A DNA stretch of 64,000 bases from Pseudomonas vanderleydeniana (GTDB lineage Bacteria; Pseudomonadota; Gammaproteobacteria; Pseudomonadales; Pseudomonadaceae), in NCBI RefSeq assembly GCF_014268755.2, contig NZ_CP077093.1, positions 3,212,001 through 3,276,000 on the forward strand, read 5' to 3'. The first letter of the stretch is position 1; each line of letters opens with the position of its first letter. The notes beneath the pieces were generated by a model. It saw nothing but the letters and a program-made list of their open reading frames with translations. It was not told the DNA's origin and made no database searches. The position numbers were made by a program, and so were the translations under genes. This document shows positions 61,833 through 64,000 of this stretch, piece by piece.

Positions 61833-62078
61833 ATGGATGTTCTGAAGAAAGAGCGCGTAGGTGAAGAGGTATATTTTGATATCAGGTTTTCTGAAGGTGA
61901 GTTCATGGTGTATGCGGATTGCCTTCGTGTTTTGATTGAGGAGTTTTCTGATGTTGACGTTGTTGCCGTGACAGGAGGGGAAACTAAGTTGGAGCTGTTG
62001 GGGCTTTATGATGATTTGGTTGGTCTTTTAAGGGGTATGGAACGTCTTGAGTATTTGCCTGATAGGTTTAGATCTTGA
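61833..62078 (+). CDS. Putative immunity protein for the orphan toxin tail
   Basis: This is an 81-residue acidic protein (MDVLKKERVGEEVYFDIRFS start). It starts three bases after the stop of the toxin tail. It is homologous to the next small gene (62172), sharing MD-hydrophobic-KE, R.SE.E and A.C spacing and a K.EL motif. No known family recognised. Low GC, AT-rich codons. Confidence 0.62.
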   Translation: MDVLKKERVGEEVYFDIRFSEGEFMVYADCLRVLIEEFSDVDVVAVTGGETKLELLGLYDDLVGLLRGMERLEYLPDRFRS

Positions 62079-62171
62079 TGTGCTGACTATAGCTTGTAAG
62101 GTTTTTGTTTTGCTTGCGGGAAATGGTGGTCTGCTAATTTTGGTTTTTAATTTTGAGTTGAGGTATTTTGA

Positions 62172-62387
62172 ATGGATCTTATCAGGAAGGAGTGTATAGC
62201 TAGCGTTACACTTTACTATGCTAGAATATCTGAGAGTGAAATTAAGGTTCTAGCCAGCTGTATGGGGGCGGTCATGGATAGATTTAATAACTCTCAGATA
62301 TCGGGGAGGGTAGATTGCGAGTCTAAAGAGGAGCTTTCTTGGTTCGTGTCAAACGTGGGCGATGTTCTAAAGGGAATTGGTGGCTAA
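62172..62387 (+). CDS. Paralogue of the preceding immunity-type gene
   Basis: This is a 71-residue protein starting MDLIRKECIASVTLYYARIS and ending VGDVLKGIGG. Side-by-side reading with the 61833 product shows the same length, start and spaced residues, at perhaps a quarter identity. It probably belongs to a further toxin whose gene is gone, an orphan immunity gene. The 93-base gap between them is very AT-rich and holds no gene. Confidence 0.55.
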   Translation: MDLIRKECIASVTLYYARISESEIKVLASCMGAVMDRFNNSQISGRVDCESKEELSWFVSNVGDVLKGIGG

Positions 62388-62474
62388 GAGAGTGTTTCTA
62401 AAATTTTTAAAAAAACGATGAAAAGTTGGGTGTATTTATTCTTTGAATCATTTGCTGTTCTGACAGCTTCAGTG

Positions 62475-62506
62475 CGAAAACGGGGACCGAAAACGGGGAC
62501 GGATTT
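62475..62506 (+). repeat. Partial GGGGACGGATTT repeat copies next to the IS element
   Basis: GAAAACGGGGAC occurs twice in tandem, and the second copy continues into GGATTT, where the motif is cut off by the start of IS-associated sequence. The 62388-62474 gap before it holds no gene. Confidence 0.75.
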
Positions 62507-64000
62507 GAATGGCACTTACTTAACATGTTTCGGGTGCCCGTATTTTCTAACCTCCGCCCTGGCGAACCGACGCGGCTTGGTCAGGAGTGGATAGGCCTGA
62601 GGTCTTCGTTTCACCGCCCGAGGCTCGATCCGCCCTGGGCGGTTTCCAACACGTCGCTGGGCAACCAGCATGAACAAATTGGACATGTCTTCCTCCTCGG
62701 CAGCACTGCCGTATTGCCGTAGAGCCAACCAGAGCTGAAGGCTGTGCTTGAAACTCAGCTCACGGGGTAAGCAATCGGCCAGCAACGCTGATTGCGCCAT
62801 GATCATCCGGATCAGATTGTGCGCCAGGAAATAGATCCATAGCTCCTTCACCGCCATGCTCGGTGTCTTGCAGCTCAACTGCCCAACCCCGAGTGTGGCC
62901 TTGAGATTGCGCAAATCCAATTCGACATGCCATCGCCCTTTGAACAATACCTTGAGGGCGGCCTTGGGAGTTCGCTTTGGGCAACATAACGTAGTGACCA
63001 GGATCTTGCCGTCAGCCTTCAATTCTCGAACCGTCAGGCGCTCTGGTGCCTGTTCGTAAAAGGCTTGTCCCATCCAGGGTGGCCTTTTTTCGGGCTTTTT
63101 CAGTTCAATCAAATGGTCTTCCGGCCCCAGCTGTTGGCCCAGGCGAAAGTCAGTCCGACGTCGTCTGGCGCCATATTGTTCGAACACGCCATCGACACCC
63201 TTGCGCTGTAACTCGCACAGCAGGAAATAGGTCGCGTAGTAGGCATCCCCCAGAAGGACATCGCCCGTTTTCAACGTATCGAGCATCGACCTGAGGAGTG
63301 TCTGCTCATCACCACCCTTGCCTCGAAAGCGCCCCAAGGAGACATCCAGGACGGCACCGCTGGCCAGGCAAACGATACCGACAACCCGGCAAATCGGAAA
63401 ACCGAGACCTACTTTCTGACCGCGCGATTGCGGGTAGGCGCGTTGGTTGGCTGACGTGTCGGGCATGGTCACCGTCGTACCGTCCACCAGGCGCACGGGG
63501 CGCCCCATCCAACACCAGGACGCTATGGCCTGATCACTGATCGAAGAGCCGGTACTTCGAAGTAATGTGGAAACCATCTCGACCGGTAAGCGCTGCCTGG
63601 CTTTGCAGTAAGCCCCTGTGCGAGTGCTGTTGGGTTTCAAGCCACCGCAGGCCCGTTTGATGGACAGCTCATCGACGGCATTCTGGCAGGAGCGATCGGC
63701 ACTCAGGGCCTGGGCCAGGAACATGGATAGTGTTTCAGTCGGAGGGAACAGTCGGTCCCGATGCACCGGCAAGATCGACTCGACCCGCCGCAGGAACTGA
63801 GGGGTCGTGAGCAGGTTGAAAAAGGCTGGGGCATCACAACTCGTGGTGTGTCGGCGTATACGTTGTCGTTGATGGTGGAGGATCTGGCGTCTAGGATTCA
63901 TGAGGGGCTGCATCCTTGGTGCTGGGTGTGTGTTCGCAACTATCACCGTAGACCAAGATCAGCCCTTCTTCATTTTTCGCTTTTAGCTCAGGCACTTAGA
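62507..64000 (-). mobile_element. IS4-family insertion sequence, right end outside the window
   Basis: A complete IS4-type transposase gene fills this stretch. The left boundary is put where the GGGGACGGATTT repeat is interrupted, near 62507. Terminal inverted repeats could not be confirmed; the right end is probably beyond 64000. Confidence 0.6.
62516..63901 (-). CDS. IS4-family transposase
   Basis: This is a 461-residue DDE transposase. The first catalytic Asp is in VRLVDGTTVTMPDT, the second in DVLLGDAYYATYF, and the IS4 signature with catalytic Glu is in LFKGRWHVELDLRNLKATLG (the R...E......K pattern). It appears intact. Start taken as ATG 63899-63901; in-frame starts at 63913 and 63946 are possible. 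It would catalyse cut-and-paste movement of the element. Confidence 0.92.
   Translation of the reverse strand: MNPRRQILHHQRQRIRRHTTSCDAPAFFNLLTTPQFLRRVESILPVHRDRLFPPTETLSMFLAQALSADRSCQNAVDELSIKRACGGLKPNSTRTGAYCKARQRLPVEMVSTLLRSTGSSISDQAIASWCWMGRPVRLVDGTTVTMPDTSANQRAYPQSRGQKVGLGFPICRVVGIVCLASGAVLDVSLGRFRGKGGDEQTLLRSMLDTLKTGDVLLGDAYYATYFLLCELQRKGVDGVFEQYGARRRRTDFRLGQQLGPEDHLIELKKPEKRPPWMGQAFYEQAPERLTVRELKADGKILVTTLCCPKRTPKAALKVLFKGRWHVELDLRNLKATLGVGQLSCKTPSMAVKELWIYFLAHNLIRMIMAQSALLADCLPRELSFKHSLQLWLALRQYGSAAEEEDMSNLFMLVAQRRVGNRPGRIEPRAVKRRPQAYPLLTKPRRFARAEVRKYGHPKHVK

Noticed and set aside
62512..63998. GGCACTTA at both sides of the IS4 transposase gene as terminal repeats
   Set aside because: The two copies are in direct, not inverted, orientation, so they cannot be the terminal inverted repeats; the right end is probably outside the window.

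Overview
The window is high-GC chromosomal DNA of a fluorescent-group Pseudomonas. This is inferred from gene content (secreted-type malate:quinone oxidoreductase, Lhp hydroxyproline cluster, fused Mrp/Sha antiporter, SfnB-type sulfur genes), the dense Pseudomonas REP/BIME repeats and the codon use. The last 9 kb, beyond a tRNA-Cys, has visibly lower GC and is full of broken genes. It reads as a decayed integration or contact-dependent-inhibition (CDI) island.

Layout. 1-1.6 kb: the N-terminal half of an AraC/FeaR-like regulator, a 197-bp tandem array built on a large palindromic BIME, and a truncated NERD-domain remnant. 1.7-7.3 kb: a minus-strand operon with a LacI regulator, an ABC importer (binding protein, two permeases, ATPase) and a metallophosphoesterase, which suggests uptake and cleavage of an organophosphate. 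7.3-10 kb: mqo with a long leader, and a small RcnB-like periplasmic protein. 10-23.7 kb: hydroxyproline and proline-analogue catabolism. It holds dpkA, lhpC, a Ser/Cys proline-racemase homologue, an amino-acid ABC importer, an aconitase-X-type cis-3-hydroxyproline dehydratase, the lhpA epimerase, a three-subunit D-hydroxyproline dehydrogenase, and AraC and GntR regulators. A GTATAC-centred palindrome recurs upstream of three of these units and probably marks a regulon.

23.8-35.3 kb: a DUF1460 protein, a GlxA-type AraC regulator, an orphan HoxX-like protein, an FbpABC-type ferric-iron importer with a Fur-box-like site, an AbrB-family permease divergent from a LysR regulator, a HigBA toxin-antitoxin pair, and a lipoprotein alpha/beta hydrolase. 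35.4-41.4 kb: a complete six-gene Mrp/Sha monovalent cation/proton antiporter operon with fused A and B subunits. 41.9-44.0 kb: a DUF2846 lipoprotein, and an EamA exporter divergent from an XRE-cupin regulator. 44.2-54.8 kb: a probable sigma-54-dependent organosulfur-scavenging operon. It holds SfnB, a stand-alone SfnB C-terminal domain, a DszA/NtaA-type flavin monooxygenase, a degenerate acyl-CoA-synthetase-like protein, a five-gene LIV-type ABC importer and an FAD/NAD(P)-binding protein.

54.8-64 kb: tRNA-Cys with its promoter and terminator, then a phage-integrase remnant, two small membrane-associated genes, and the 3' part of a cdiA gene. The cdiA toxin tail is split off by a one-base shift in a T run, and its immunity gene overlaps the tail. 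A second orphan toxin tail, broken in a G run, follows with an immunity gene and a paralogue of that immunity gene. An IS4-family transposase lies at the right edge. Both toxin fragments begin directly at copies of a GGGGACGGATTTATTTT repeat. Such repeats are associated with REP-associated (RAYT) transposases, and a possible RAYT C-terminal remnant lies between two copies. The most unusual parts are this repeat-bounded CDI graveyard, the operator set in the hydroxyproline region, and the sigma-54 sulfur operon coupled to a LIV-type importer.
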